A stretch of 64,000 nucleotides of DNA, from the NCBI GenBank assembly GCA_900696465.1, contig CAADGE010000027.1, forward strand, positions 1 through 64,000, in the 5' to 3' direction. Numbering within the stretch: the first letter of the stretch is position 1; every line of letters begins with the position of its first letter. The notes under the pieces are model-generated. The model was given only the letters and a program-made list of their open reading frames with translations. It had not been told where the DNA came from and searched no databases. Shown one piece after another: positions 34,708-43,180 of the stretch. The translations under genes were made by a program, and so were the position numbers. This DNA comes from an uncultured Planctomycetota bacterium. Its GTDB lineage: Bacteria; Planctomycetota; Phycisphaerae; UBA1845; UTPLA1.

Positions 34708-35242
34708 TGAGCGTGCAGGCCGATTCCTCGGTCCTGCGTGCGGTTGGTGCCTTTGCAGAGGCACTCGGCCGTTCGCTCACGGCGACGGTCCGACCTGTGT
34801 CGGGCGTTTCGCCGCCTTGGTAAGGCCAGCGGTGGTCGGTGCTTTGCAAGAGTGCCGGTTGCTTTCGGCCTTTCGAGTCTGCCTCGGGCGATCCGCAAGA
34901 GCGCCCGCATGATGGCACTCGTGCAGACCACGGCGGTCGAGAAGCACGACGAAGTTGTCAGACGGTTGTCAGGTGCCAGGCGTCATTGCCGGCGGATGGG
35001 ACGAAGCTCTTTCCGGTGAGCCAGTTCAGTCGCGGCATCGCCTTGCAATGGGGATGCAGGAAGGCCATGCAGAGCCGTCCGGCATCAGCCCGGTTCACGC
35101 GTGTGTATCGCGATCCGGGTCGAAGTGGTGTAGTTACGAGCGACCTTCACGCCCCGGTAGGCGAAGGGTCCTGCGGCGATGGTCGATTGGCCTCGCTGAA
35201 AAGCAAAGTGAAGTTGCTCGTCATCGAGCAGGGAGAAAAAAG
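34708..35242 (+). ncRNA. long structured 5' leader (candidate regulatory RNA)
   Basis: No protein gene fits here, yet the region is dense in inverted repeats. Examples are GCAGGCCGA/TCGGTCCTGC around 34714, GTGCCT/AGAGGCAC around 34747, GCCTT/AAGGC around 34815 and the perfect TGCTCG/CGAGCA stem at 35215-35230. The last stem ends directly against the GGGAG ribosome-binding site (35231-35235) of the next gene. I could not match it to a known riboswitch, RNase P, tmRNA or SRP core motif. It could also be simply a long GC-rich leader. Confidence 0.35.
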
Positions 35243-36388
35243 ATGAAGAAGAGTGCAATTTTTCTGAGCACGGCCGTGGTGGCGCTGTTCGCCTCGGTCT
35301 CGCTCGGCCAGGAATCGGTTATCTGGATGGACGCTCGGCCGAACAATACGGCTGCCGGTGTGAATACGATTACCGGTGGTTCGATTGGTAACGCGTTCAA
35401 CAACCCGTACATTCAGACTGGTATTAACAGTGGTCGCCGCGGTGCAGGCCAGGTTGTTCGCCTCGAAGGCAAGCGAAACCTGAATCGCCACCTGACGCTG
35501 ATCTCCGGCGGCGCAGGTCTGACCTTCCCGAATCATGATGGCGACAGCGATCCGAGCACCGCGAGCATCTGGGTCTATCTGGACATGAACGACGATCCGG
35601 ACGGTACCGGTGACGTGCTGGCCTCGCTCGGCTTGAATATCAACAATACACCGTTAGTTCCAGGTGACCTGCGAAACCGCATTAATTCGATCAGTTTCCA
35701 GCTCTTCAACGATGGCAACGTCCGCAACTCCATCACCGGCGGTCAGCCGCTGGTCTGGGATGACAAGGTCGACGGCGCCGTGGTCCCCGGCGATCCGCCG
35801 AGCTGGGCGGGTGCCAAGGCCGTCCGCGTTCCGGTGAGCGCCGGTCCTGTCTACAACGCCTCTCTCGGCATCACGCCGCGACCTTCCGGCCTGACGGATA
35901 TTCCTTATCGCGTCGGTCGGCTTGACCTTGTCGCCGGCAGCCGAAACTGCGTAAGCGGTGGTTTGATCGGTGGTCTCCCGGCACACGCGGCGAAGTCGAC
36001 GTACAACGTTCACATGTCTGTGAACAATCTTTTGATCGCTCGCGTCTTCGAGACTGGTGGTGACACTCCACCGGATGAGAAGATCAGCTTCGGCTACAAC
36101 GGCTCCATTCCCGAGCTTCCAGTGGTCAGCGGCAGCCAGCAGGGTGCGACGTCGACCCTCCCGGATGCAATCGTCGAGATCCGTATGAAGGGCGATTACA
36201 ACGGCGACGGTCAGGTCAGTAGTGCCGACAACTCAGCCCACAGTGCTGCGGTTAGCGCTGCATCTGATACGCTGCTCCAAGTGTACACCGGCGACTTTAA
36301 CAACTCGAATACCGTTACAAGTGCGGATACCTCGTTTTTTGCTGCTGCCCGAGCTGTTGGCTCGTTAGCTCCGATCCACTGTCCGTAA
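35243..36388 (+). CDS. secreted protein with C-terminal dockerin-like calcium repeats
   Basis: 381 residues with a signal peptide (MKKSAIFLSTAVVALFASVSLGQ). The mature chain is Gly/Asn/Thr-rich and beta-like (for example DGDSDPSTASIWVYLDMNDDPDG), without an enzyme motif. The last 65 residues contain two dockerin-type calcium loops, GDYNGDGQVSSADN and GDFNNSNTVTSAD; the second is degenerate, with Asn for Asp. Such domains occur at the ends of many planctomycete secreted proteins, and a cohesin partner is not visible. GGGAG is eight bases before the ATG, and a 6-bp stem abuts it, suggesting control of translation or message stability. A hairpin after the stop separates it from the PEP-CTERM gene. 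Confidence 0.72.
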   Translation: MKKSAIFLSTAVVALFASVSLGQESVIWMDARPNNTAAGVNTITGGSIGNAFNNPYIQTGINSGRRGAGQVVRLEGKRNLNRHLTLISGGAGLTFPNHDGDSDPSTASIWVYLDMNDDPDGTGDVLASLGLNINNTPLVPGDLRNRINSISFQLFNDGNVRNSITGGQPLVWDDKVDGAVVPGDPPSWAGAKAVRVPVSAGPVYNASLGITPRPSGLTDIPYRVGRLDLVAGSRNCVSGGLIGGLPAHAAKSTYNVHMSVNNLLIARVFETGGDTPPDEKISFGYNGSIPELPVVSGSQQGATSTLPDAIVEIRMKGDYNGDGQVSSADNSAHSAAVSAASDTLLQVYTGDFNNSNTVTSADTSFFAAARAVGSLAPIHCP

Positions 36389-36415
36389 ATGACGGTGTGC
36401 TCCGATTTTAGCCTT

Positions 36416-36450
36416 GGTCCCCGGGTCATAAAAAAAGTGGCCCGGGGGCC
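36416..36450 (+). terminator. very strong stem-loop after the dockerin-protein gene
   Basis: Arms GGTCCCCGGGTCA and TGGCCCGGGGGCC pair over 13 positions (two G-U) around the nine-base loop TAAAAAAAG. No U-tract follows; instead the next promoter begins at once (TTGAAT, 36451). It may terminate transcription or protect the 3' end of the message. Confidence 0.55.
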
Positions 36451-36479
36451 TTGAATCGGAACGAGGAACCTGATAGACT
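36451..36479 (+). promoter_or_regulatory. sigma-70-type promoter of the PEP-CTERM protein
   Basis: TTGAAT (36451-36456) and TAGACT (36474-36479) are separated by 17 bases. Transcription would start near 36486, giving a leader of about 165 bases that contains a perfect GGGAAGC/GCTTCCC hairpin at 36492-36510. Confidence 0.55.
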
Positions 36480-36619
36480 GGTTAGTGTGATGGGAAGCAG
36501 CACGCTTCCCGAGGAGTGCAAAGAAGTCAAGTATTCTCGTAAAAAGCTTCCAGTGCTGCCCGCCAGTCAAGGGGATTCTTGAGGCAAGGCCGCAGGGGAG
36601 AGAGCGGGAAAGAACAGAA

Positions 36620-36636
36620 CTCAAAGTTTCTTTGAG
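36620..36636 (+). promoter_or_regulatory. stem-loop directly before the ribosome-binding site
   Basis: A perfect 7-bp stem CTCAAAG/CTTTGAG with a TTT loop ends at 36636, and the AAGGAG Shine-Dalgarno sequence starts at 36637. This may stabilise the message or tune initiation. The same geometry occurs before the dockerin-protein gene. Confidence 0.55.
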
Positions 36637-36651
36637 AAGGAGATGGAGAAA

Positions 36652-37377
36652 ATGAAAGCTGCTAAGATTCTTTCGCTGGCTGCGGCCCTTTCGCTGGCGG
36701 TCACCTCGATGGCGAACGCCGTCGGTGTGGTCTGGTTCGAAGCTCAGGGTGTTCTTCCGAATTCGTCGAGCGATGGTCTCGGCGGATCCGGCTTGGGTCG
36801 CGGCCTGAAGGTCGATTGCGACGTGACCCAGGGTCTTCGCTGTGAGTGGCTTGTTTCGGTCTTCTACCAGAACTTTGACGGTGGTGCCTACGGGTGGTCG
36901 TTGGATATCGGTACGCTCGATGGTACGATTGCGCCTGATAAGTTCCTCGTAAAGGATGTCATTCTTCCGCTTTCGACTTTGGCGACTGACGTCTCAGAGC
37001 CGCTGGTCAACCAGGAAGGTTTTCCCCTGATCTGGAATGCTGGCGGTAGCAACGTGAGTGCTACGGGAGCACCGGCTGGCACCTACTTGCTGATGCAGTT
37101 CGTCCTGTCGAAGAACAAGCGCCCGGGTGAGTTCCAGACTTCAGCGATCTACGCCGGTATCGGATTCGGCGAGTTCGGCGGAAACGACCTTCCGTCGGGT
37201 CACGAGATCCTCACGATGGTTGGCCCGAATCAGATCAACGGTGCTGGCTCGAACGATCAGTTCTGGCCTGACAATGCTCTGGGCAACCCCATTCTCGTCA
37301 TCAACAACGTTCCGGAGCCCGCTACGATCGGTCTGCTCGGCCTCGGCCTGCTGACCCTCGTCCGCCGACGCCGGTAA
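36652..37377 (+). CDS. PEP-CTERM sorted secreted protein
   Basis: 241 residues with a signal peptide (MKAAKILSLAAALSLAVTSM, cut after ANA) and a C-terminal PEP-CTERM tripartite signal: VPEPATIG, a hydrophobic helix GLLGLGLLTLV and RRRR. Exosortase recognises such tails and removes them during export to the surface. The mature part is beta-rich without a known enzyme motif. The AAGGAG at 36637-36642 is immediately adjacent to an ATG at 36643 and nine bases from the ATG at 36652, so the second is the real start. No exosortase gene is in the window. It is monocistronic: its own promoter lies upstream and a strong terminator follows. Confidence 0.9.
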   Translation: MKAAKILSLAAALSLAVTSMANAVGVVWFEAQGVLPNSSSDGLGGSGLGRGLKVDCDVTQGLRCEWLVSVFYQNFDGGAYGWSLDIGTLDGTIAPDKFLVKDVILPLSTLATDVSEPLVNQEGFPLIWNAGGSNVSATGAPAGTYLLMQFVLSKNKRPGEFQTSAIYAGIGFGEFGGNDLPSGHEILTMVGPNQINGAGSNDQFWPDNALGNPILVINNVPEPATIGLLGLGLLTLVRRRR

Positions 37378-37404
37378 GACGTACTCAGGTTTGCTTAACA
37401 CTCG

Positions 37405-37443
37405 GACGGCCGGTTGCCTCTGCAATCGGCCGTCTGTCTTTTT
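37405..37443 (+). terminator. rho-independent terminator of the PEP-CTERM gene
   Basis: A 13-bp stem with one mismatch (GACGGCCGGTTGC/GCAATCGGCCGTC) and loop CTCT is followed by TGTCTTTTT. It lies 27 bases after the stop codon. Confidence 0.9.
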
Positions 37444-37477
37444 ACGGATCGCACGCCGATTCCCGGATTATTGCCCC

Positions 37478-37507
37478 GAGACACCGTAGCCGCTCAGCGC
37501 GTATAAT
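37478..37507 (+). promoter_or_regulatory. promoter of the proline-rich secreted protein
   Basis: A perfect TATAAT at 37502-37507 is preceded by GAGACA (37478-37483, 4 of 6 to the -35 consensus) at 18 bases spacing. Transcription would start near 37514, about 100 bases before the ATG. Confidence 0.6.
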
Positions 37508-37613
37508 CCATCAGATCAAGTGCGAAGCCGAAATCGTTTGCCTGCGGTCTGCGCCCTCCCCCGTACAGCGGTGGGCTGGCGAACGCCTTGGAGTTTCTGA
37601 GGAGTTGGTCATT

Positions 37614-38870
37614 ATGCCTCGCTTGTCTTCTGTATCTATTTCTCGCTCGACTCAAACTTTGATTGGTTCGCTTGGCAGTAGAGCACTGGTTGTCACTGCC
37701 ACGGTAGCGCTCTTGCTTGCATCGCCGGGTCAGGCCACGCCGCCGGGTATGGAGCATGTCGACCCATCGTGGATCGAGTCCTGGGAATTCGAGATGGAAC
37801 GACAGCTTCAGATGATGGAGTCCGCCTACGCGCTGGATGCCGACGCGATGGCAACGCTACGGCAGGAGATGCAGAACCGCCTGCTCGAGCAGTGGAATCA
37901 CGATCAGGAATCCGACCGTGAGATGCAGGACCTGCTGCGGCAGATCGAGGAATCCGGCACGCCTGCCGATGATGAGAACTCGCCGCTCGTGCAGAAACTC
38001 AATGAGCGACTTCTTGCGCAGACGGAGTCAATGCCATTGAATGAAATGCAGATCGCTACCTGGCTTGAACAGCGATTGCCTCCGGCGGTAGCCACCCAAG
38101 GCCGCGCCCGTCTGGAAGAGTTGCGAACGCGGCATCTGTTAATGATGGCCACCCAGGAATATGACAGCGAGATGCGAGCGTCGCTCAAGAGTTCCCTCCA
38201 GCGCGAAGCCAAGGAGATGACCGCTGAGGTTCCTGCCGAATTCAACCGACCGGTTCCTCCGGCGGAGATCGTCGAATATGCCGAGGCCCGCGACCGGATG
38301 GAGAAGATGCAGCCCTACGTCGAGCCGATGCGGCCGCGTGCAGAGGCCCGTGGCTCGCGCCCTGAGCAATCCCCGCAGTTTGTCCCGCCGACCGTCCCGC
38401 ATCCGCAGCCGCAGGCACAGCCGCCGGTCACTCGCCCCGAGCACCAGGCCGCCAAGCCCGCGCCCGAGCCGATCTCTCCGCCGAGGCCGGTGGTCAATCC
38501 TCAGGCACAGCCGCCGCAGCAGAAGACTGCGGCCCCGCCTCCGCTTCAGCCGGCCCCGCCGCTGGACGACTGGGAAAAGTACGTGCTGAGCGTGGCGGCG
38601 AAGTATGAATTCGACGAGAGCCAGACGACCAATGCCCGGTCGATTCTCTCGGACCTCCGACGCCGAGCATACCAATACCAGGCCAGCCGAGCAGAGGATT
38701 TCGCCCGAACGGAGCTTATGACCGACGCGAAGGCCCGCACGGAAGAGTTGAAAAACCTGAACCGCCCGCTGGATGCCCTGTTTGAGGAGCTTAAGCAGCG
38801 GCTGGAGTCCCTGCCGACGATTTCGCAGCGGCAGAAGGCGGGTTCGGCAGCGCCGGCGGGACGCAAATAG
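37614..38870 (+). CDS. secreted, proline-rich, helical protein of unknown function
   Basis: 418 residues. A long N-terminal leader ends with a hydrophobic core (ALVVTATVALLLASPGQA), which looks like a signal peptide. Residues about 45-205 are charged and helical with many Met/Gln/Glu (coiled-coil-prone). Residues about 215-320 form a Pro/Gln/Ala-rich linker (PPTVPHPQPQAQPP, PAPEPISPPRP). The last 100 residues are helical again, with regular charge alternation. GAGGAG ten bases upstream supports the ATG at 37614 over a TTG nine bases earlier. No family is recognised; the layout suggests a cell-envelope or periplasmic scaffold. It has its own promoter and terminator. Confidence 0.65.
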   Translation: MPRLSSVSISRSTQTLIGSLGSRALVVTATVALLLASPGQATPPGMEHVDPSWIESWEFEMERQLQMMESAYALDADAMATLRQEMQNRLLEQWNHDQESDREMQDLLRQIEESGTPADDENSPLVQKLNERLLAQTESMPLNEMQIATWLEQRLPPAVATQGRARLEELRTRHLLMMATQEYDSEMRASLKSSLQREAKEMTAEVPAEFNRPVPPAEIVEYAEARDRMEKMQPYVEPMRPRAEARGSRPEQSPQFVPPTVPHPQPQAQPPVTRPEHQAAKPAPEPISPPRPVVNPQAQPPQQKTAAPPPLQPAPPLDDWEKYVLSVAAKYEFDESQTTNARSILSDLRRRAYQYQASRAEDFARTELMTDAKARTEELKNLNRPLDALFEELKQRLESLPTISQRQKAGSAAPAGRK

Positions 38871-38949
38871 AGGTAAGCGATCGCCGCCAGCTTTTTTGGC
38901 GACGCATGTACATCGTTACCGTTCACGATTCAACGCACGAAAGCCAAAG

Positions 38950-38977
38950 CCCGGAGCAGGCATGCTCCGGGTTTTTT
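38950..38977 (+). terminator. rho-independent terminator after the proline-rich protein gene
   Basis: A perfect 8-bp GC-rich stem CCCGGAGC/GCTCCGGG with loop AGGCAT is followed by six Ts (38972-38977), about 80 bases after the stop codon. Confidence 0.92.
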
Positions 38978-39015
38978 CATTGGTAATCGTATTTGCCGCT
39001 GATTTCAGGATTGGC

Positions 39016-39681
39016 TCAGAGTTCCCGGCTGACGAGGCAGACGGCGATTCCCTGAATTGAGAAATCGCGGGTTTCATCGAGCACCACGGGAGGGACGCGG
39101 GGGTTGTCGCCGCGCAGAATGATGAGTCGGTCGCCGCTGCGACTTTCAATGCTCACGCGCTTGAGCGTCGGGCGGCCGTCGACGAGACACGCGCAGATCT
39201 TCCCCTGCACGGCGAATGGGTCCACGCCGGGGCGGTAATCGACGAGGATGATGTCCCCTCGCTGAAGGGTCGGCTCCATCGAATCGAACTCGCATCGCAG
39301 GCAGTAGCGGTCCGGCTGCCACAGGTGCCGCAGGACGGGGAACATCTCCAGTTGTTCCTGGGATTCGGCCGGCGGACCGTTGGGGATCGTGCCGAACAGC
39401 GGCAGCTCGCGGGTGTCCAGCGCCTGCGGGGCGTCGTGACCTTCGCCTTCGCCCAGCAGGACGGCCTCCGGCACGCCAAGGGCGATCGCCAAAGCCCGCA
39501 GGGTGTCCGGTCGGGGGAAATGCTCACCGCGCTCAACGGAGGACAGGTGCCCCTGATTGACGCGGGCCCGTTCGGCCAGCTCGGTCTGAGTGAGGCCCTG
39601 TTCGACGCGGATTCGCCTCAGGCGCTCCCCGAGGGTCTGCTGCGCCTGCTGTTTGACGCGATGGAAGTCGAACCCGGCCAT
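39016..39681 (-). CDS. XRE-type repressor with S24 (LexA/CI-like) protease domain
   Basis: 221 residues. A helix-turn-helix spans about 17-70 (LGERLRRIRVEQGLTQTELAERARVNQGHLSSVERGE), and an S24 peptidase-like domain follows with Ser134 in DSMEPTL and Lys174 in PTLKRV, the catalytic pair of LexA/CI-type self-cleaving repressors. The place of the usual Ala-Gly cleavage site (LPLFGTIPNGPP) has Asn101-Gly102, so self-cleavage may be altered or lost. It may control its own promoter or the divergent PDZ gene, 132 bases away. Starts at 39681 and 39690 are both possible. Confidence 0.85.
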   Translation of the reverse strand: MAGFDFHRVKQQAQQTLGERLRRIRVEQGLTQTELAERARVNQGHLSSVERGEHFPRPDTLRALAIALGVPEAVLLGEGEGHDAPQALDTRELPLFGTIPNGPPAESQEQLEMFPVLRHLWQPDRYCLRCEFDSMEPTLQRGDIILVDYRPGVDPFAVQGKICACLVDGRPTLKRVSIESRSGDRLIILRGDNPRVPPVVLDETRDFSIQGIAVCLVSREL

Positions 39682-39813
39682 GGGGCGCATTCTACCTGCA
39701 TTGCGGACCGGCGGTGAGCATCGGCGTGTGTCTCGAATCGTGCTGCGAATTCATGGGCGGCGGATATGCGGGCGGATAGAATGCCCCGTAGTGGCGGTCT
39801 TTAAGGGCATGGG

Positions 39814-40971
39814 ATGTTCCTGCTGGTGACATATCTGGCGATCTGGTGGTGCTCGCTGGCACAGGCGGTTGCAGGGGCGGCACCGTCGCCGACAACGCGG
39901 GCGGTCGAGCCGGCGCATTCGATCGACTCACTCCTGGCCGACCTGGAGAGCCCGGAGTGCATGGTACGCGATGCGGCGGCGATCCTTCTGTCGGAGAAGG
40001 GACCGGAGTGCTATGAACCGCTGCGGAAGCTTTTTCATCGGACGCGGTTCTATGAGGTGCGTCGGTTGATCCGGCAGATCACGCTGGAGATTTATCTGAG
40101 CGAGCGATTCGGCCCGCCGCGGGCGTTTCTGGGCATCAGCCATCATGGAATGCCGGTAGGCGAGGCGCAGGACACGCGGGTACCGCCGTGGGCGACGGCA
40201 TTGCGGATCACGGACGTCTTCAAGGCCTCCAGCGCCCAGAAGGCGGGGCTGCAGAGCGGCGACATGGTCACAGCGATGAACGGTCGCGCTGCGACGATCG
40301 AGTATCCCGCGCTGGAGTTCACGAAGTGGATCGCCGAGCAGACGCCGGGCACACAGTGCGAGGTGACAGTGCTGCGCGGCGGAAAAGGTGTCAAGCTTGT
40401 GGCACACGAGCGCGCGCCCTTCCGGCCCGAGGCCCTGCGGACGGTGACCTTTGAGGCCCGGTCGCATGCCGAGGACCCGCGCGTGCCGCCGGGTGTGGGG
40501 GGGATCGTGCTGACGGACATCACCGGCGTGCCGATTGAGATCGACGTGCGTGAGGGGGATCTGATTCTCGCACTGGACGAGGAGGCGCTGCCCGTTGCCA
40601 CGGCCGCGGAGCGATTTGAAAAATGGCGGCAGGGGCAGTGGGTCGGGCGCGGCTTTCCCGTGGACGTCGGTCGCCTTCCGCCACAGGCACAGCTTCGGCT
40701 CCAGCCGGGTCAGGCGGTAATGGCCCGCACGGCGCAGATTTTGCGCGGCGGGGAGGCGCTGAACATCGTCGTTTCGCTGGGGCGATGGCCGACCTACCTC
40801 GCGGACCAGATGCAGGGGGCGCCACGTGCCGGCGGGGGCGGTCAGCGGGAGCAGGTGATCGAGTCTTTCGGCTCCTGGTGGCGAGAGACCTTCGATCCCG
40901 ACGGATTGTTTTCGGAACGGGCGGAGTACGACCCAGACTGGCAGCTCAAGCCCACCTGGAAGTCGCACTGA
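39814..40971 (+). CDS. secreted or membrane-anchored protein with PDZ domains
   Basis: 385 residues with a signal peptide or anchor (FLLVTYLAIWWCSLAQAVAGAA). A helical, HEAT-like segment near 35-95 (MVRDAAAILLSEKGPECYEPLRKL) precedes a PDZ domain near 130-205 (LRITDVFKASSAQKAGLQSGDMVTAMNG ... VTVLRGGK) and a shorter PDZ-like unit near 230-275 (GIVLTDITGVPIEIDVREGDLILALDEE). No protease domain is present. PDZ domains bind C-termini or internal peptides, so it may be a scaffold in envelope quality control. AAGGG is nearby upstream of the ATG at 39814. It is divergent from the XRE/S24 regulator. Confidence 0.72.
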   Translation: MFLLVTYLAIWWCSLAQAVAGAAPSPTTRAVEPAHSIDSLLADLESPECMVRDAAAILLSEKGPECYEPLRKLFHRTRFYEVRRLIRQITLEIYLSERFGPPRAFLGISHHGMPVGEAQDTRVPPWATALRITDVFKASSAQKAGLQSGDMVTAMNGRAATIEYPALEFTKWIAEQTPGTQCEVTVLRGGKGVKLVAHERAPFRPEALRTVTFEARSHAEDPRVPPGVGGIVLTDITGVPIEIDVREGDLILALDEEALPVATAAERFEKWRQGQWVGRGFPVDVGRLPPQAQLRLQPGQAVMARTAQILRGGEALNIVVSLGRWPTYLADQMQGAPRAGGGGQREQVIESFGSWWRETFDPDGLFSERAEYDPDWQLKPTWKSH

Positions 40972-41782
40972 TCGGGCGGCCTGTGATACCGGCGGTTCGT
41001 TGAACGCCAGATACGATTTGCCTGCTGCCTTCCGGCGTGATGCATCTCATCGACCTTAGCTGATAAATGGCGCACGACGTTGTGTGCGATGGTCGCGCAG
41101 GAAGTGCGCATCGTCTCAATAACGTGAAAGCGCAGTCGCGCCGGACGCGGGACGCGAAAATTTTGCGCGTTCATTTCTCGTGCGAAATATCGGTCGAAAA
41201 TGCGATACACCCTCGGCCGCGTGTCGGGCCGATACTTATTATCAGTATTGCCGGTAGCGCCGACCGGTTGCCAGCGTCCGATCATGGAAAATATCTTTCA
41301 ATGCTGCAAACTGGGTTTGCCCGCCCGACCATTGTTTCTTATGCTGAAAATGGCCTTCACCGATGTGAGTGCTGGTTTGGTGGTGAAGGCCCGGTCGATA
41401 CCGCGAGCTGAGAGAATTGAACGGCTCGCGGCTGGCCCCGGCCCATCGGCGGTTCGGGCAGCTCGATCGCGGAGGGGTATGGCGTCGCGTCGACCTTGGT
41501 CCTGCGTCGCCACACATCACACGTCTGCCGCCCTTGGAGCGTTGCGGCAGGATCCGACTTCGCCACATGAAACGACGCGTCGCGGTTCGCACGAGCAGCC
41601 GTTTGGGCATGTTCTCGCGGAAAGCGGCAGTGCGTTACGGATTCGACAGAACGGACGCTGTCGGAGTGATTTCCCCTCGCGTTGGGGGGAAAGAAGGAAA
41701 GGGCACGGAGCACGGCAGGACGCCGGATTCCGGCCTGACCGCTTGGGGGACAGCGTCCGTTCCCTGCAGGAGAGGAGAAGCT
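40972..41782. other. 811-base gap and leader before the flp pilin gene
   Basis: No convincing gene lies here. The region has a small palindrome ATACT(TATTATC)AGTAT at 41232-41248. It presumably contains the tad operon promoter and a long leader. Minor open frames, including an extension of the flp frame back to 41417, look non-coding (Arg-rich and without homology). Confidence 0.45.
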
Positions 41783-41956
41783 ATGAACGCTTTGATCAAT
41801 CGAGTGAAGTCGTTTTTCGTCGAGGAAGATGGCGCGACGGCGACGGAGTACGCCGTGATGCTCGCGCTGATTATCGTGATCGCACTCGGCGCGATCAGCG
41901 CGCTGGGCACCAAGGTTTCGGCGACGTTCGCCGACGTGGAAAGCCAGATGCCGTAA
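41783..41956 (+). CDS. flp: Flp-type IVb pilin
   Basis: 57 residues. The leader ends with EEDG and is followed by ATATEYAVMLALIIVIALGAIS, the Flp signature: cleavage after Gly, Glu at +5 and Tyr at +6, then a hydrophobic helix. It is the major subunit of the Tad pilus, processed by the prepilin peptidase at 42126. A purine-rich GAGGAGAAG lies upstream of the ATG. It is the first gene of the tad locus and, being upstream with a long leader, may be expressed at the highest level. Confidence 0.9.
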   Translation: MNALINRVKSFFVEEDGATATEYAVMLALIIVIALGAISALGTKVSATFADVESQMP

Positions 41957-42125
41957 GGCATCGCGCGACGGCGGAGGCGCCAGGCGGCGCCTTTGCCTGA
42001 ACCGTAGTGGCGGCTCGACGGGCGGCGGCATGACGCCCCGCCCGTCGGGCGCGTTACGGGAATCTCGTACGGCTCGGCGGACCAAACGTCGAACGTGCGA
42101 CTCTGACCATGAGGAAGGTGAAGTG

Positions 42126-42686
42126 ATGTTCGAAGCCGGGTCAGGATGGTGGATGTTTGCGGTGCTCGTTCCCGCGATGCTCTTCGCGGGCTGGAACGAC
42201 TACCGCACGCATCGCGTCCCGAACTGGCTGAACGTGCTTCTGGCGTCGGGCGGCCTCGCAGCGCATACCTGGTTTGCCGGTTGGGCAGGCCTGTGGCACG
42301 CGGCGGTCGGCATGCTGGTCGGCTTCGGGCTCCTCGTGGGCCTGTGGCTGATTCGCGGCATGGGCGCCGGCGATGTGAAGTTCATGGCCGGCCTCGGGGC
42401 CTGGCTGGGGCCGCAGCTGACGCTCTATGCCGTGGCGGCCGCCGGGCTAATCGGCGGCGTGATCGCGCTGGGCATGATCGCGGCGCGAGGTCAATGGCGG
42501 CAGTCGGCCTTCAACGTGGGTGTGCTGATATCCAAGTGCAGTTCCGTCCGCACGGCGCTGAGCGACTTCGGCTCGGCCGGGCAGCTTTCGGGACAGGCGG
42601 GAATGATGCCGTATGCCATTCCGCTGTCCCTGGGCACGACGGTGGTGATTCTGGCCAGGTTCTCCGGATGGTGGGGAGTGCTATGA
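42126..42686 (+). CDS. cpaA: Tad prepilin peptidase (CpaA/TadV)
   Basis: 186 residues with five to six membrane helices. The two catalytic aspartates of type IV prepilin peptidases are visible in GWNDYRTHRVPN and the GxGD motif GAGDVKF. It should cleave the Flp leader. It is short, as in the TadV branch that lacks the methylase domain. The stop overlaps the start of tadE (ATGA), so the two are translationally coupled. Confidence 0.88.
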   Translation: MFEAGSGWWMFAVLVPAMLFAGWNDYRTHRVPNWLNVLLASGGLAAHTWFAGWAGLWHAAVGMLVGFGLLVGLWLIRGMGAGDVKFMAGLGAWLGPQLTLYAVAAAGLIGGVIALGMIAARGQWRQSAFNVGVLISKCSSVRTALSDFGSAGQLSGQAGMMPYAIPLSLGTTVVILARFSGWWGVL

Positions 42687-43126
42687 AAACGAACCGAAGA
42701 AAATTCGCGCGTCGTGGTGCCGCGGTCGTTGAGGCCGCTGTGGTCGCTCCGCTGATGATCCTGTCGATGTTCGGCATGATCGAGGTGGGCTACGCTTTCA
42801 TGGTCAAACAGACTGTGACGCTCGCAGCCCGTGAGGGTGCCAGAGCTGCGGCACTACCTGGCGGGAACATGAGCAGCGTGCAGTCCGCCGTGGACGCTTC
42901 CATGGGCGCCGCAAACCTGAGCGGCTACACCACCACCAGCAACATCAGCACCGTCGGCCCGACGGACGTCGAAGTCTGGGTCGAAGTGCGCATGCCGTTT
43001 GATCGCGTCGGTTTCACCGGCCAGCTCATGGGCGGCGGCTCTTTCGACATCACCGGGCGGACCACGATGCGCCGCGAGGGCATCGAAACCGGCTCCGACG
43101 GACAGGGCGGCGGTATCGAACTCTAA
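42683..43126 (+). CDS. tadE: TadE-like minor pilin/pseudopilin
   Basis: 147 residues with one N-terminal helix and the TadE pattern RRGAAVVEAAVVAPLMILSMFGMIEVGYAF followed by VTLAAREGARAAA, the standard start of TadE/TadF proteins (Glu near +5 after Ala/Val). The rest is a soluble beta-rich domain. It is probably processed like Flp and incorporated in or needed for the pilus. The ATG at 42683 overlaps the upstream stop by four bases. Confidence 0.85.
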   Translation: MKTNRRKFARRGAAVVEAAVVAPLMILSMFGMIEVGYAFMVKQTVTLAAREGARAAALPGGNMSSVQSAVDASMGAANLSGYTTTSNISTVGPTDVEVWVEVRMPFDRVGFTGQLMGGGSFDITGRTTMRREGIETGSDGQGGGIEL

Positions 43127-43180
43127 ACGGTAGCATTCACGCGGCGACCGGCTTCGGCGCGGCGTCAATGGACGATACGG

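Noticed and set aside
34376-34918. 180-codon minus-strand open frame in the leader of the dockerin-protein gene
   Set aside because: Low-complexity Arg/Ser/Pro-rich translation, no good start or family.
41357-42085. 242-codon minus-strand open frame across flp
   Set aside because: It is antisense to the recognised Flp pilin and looks Arg/Pro-rich and non-coding.
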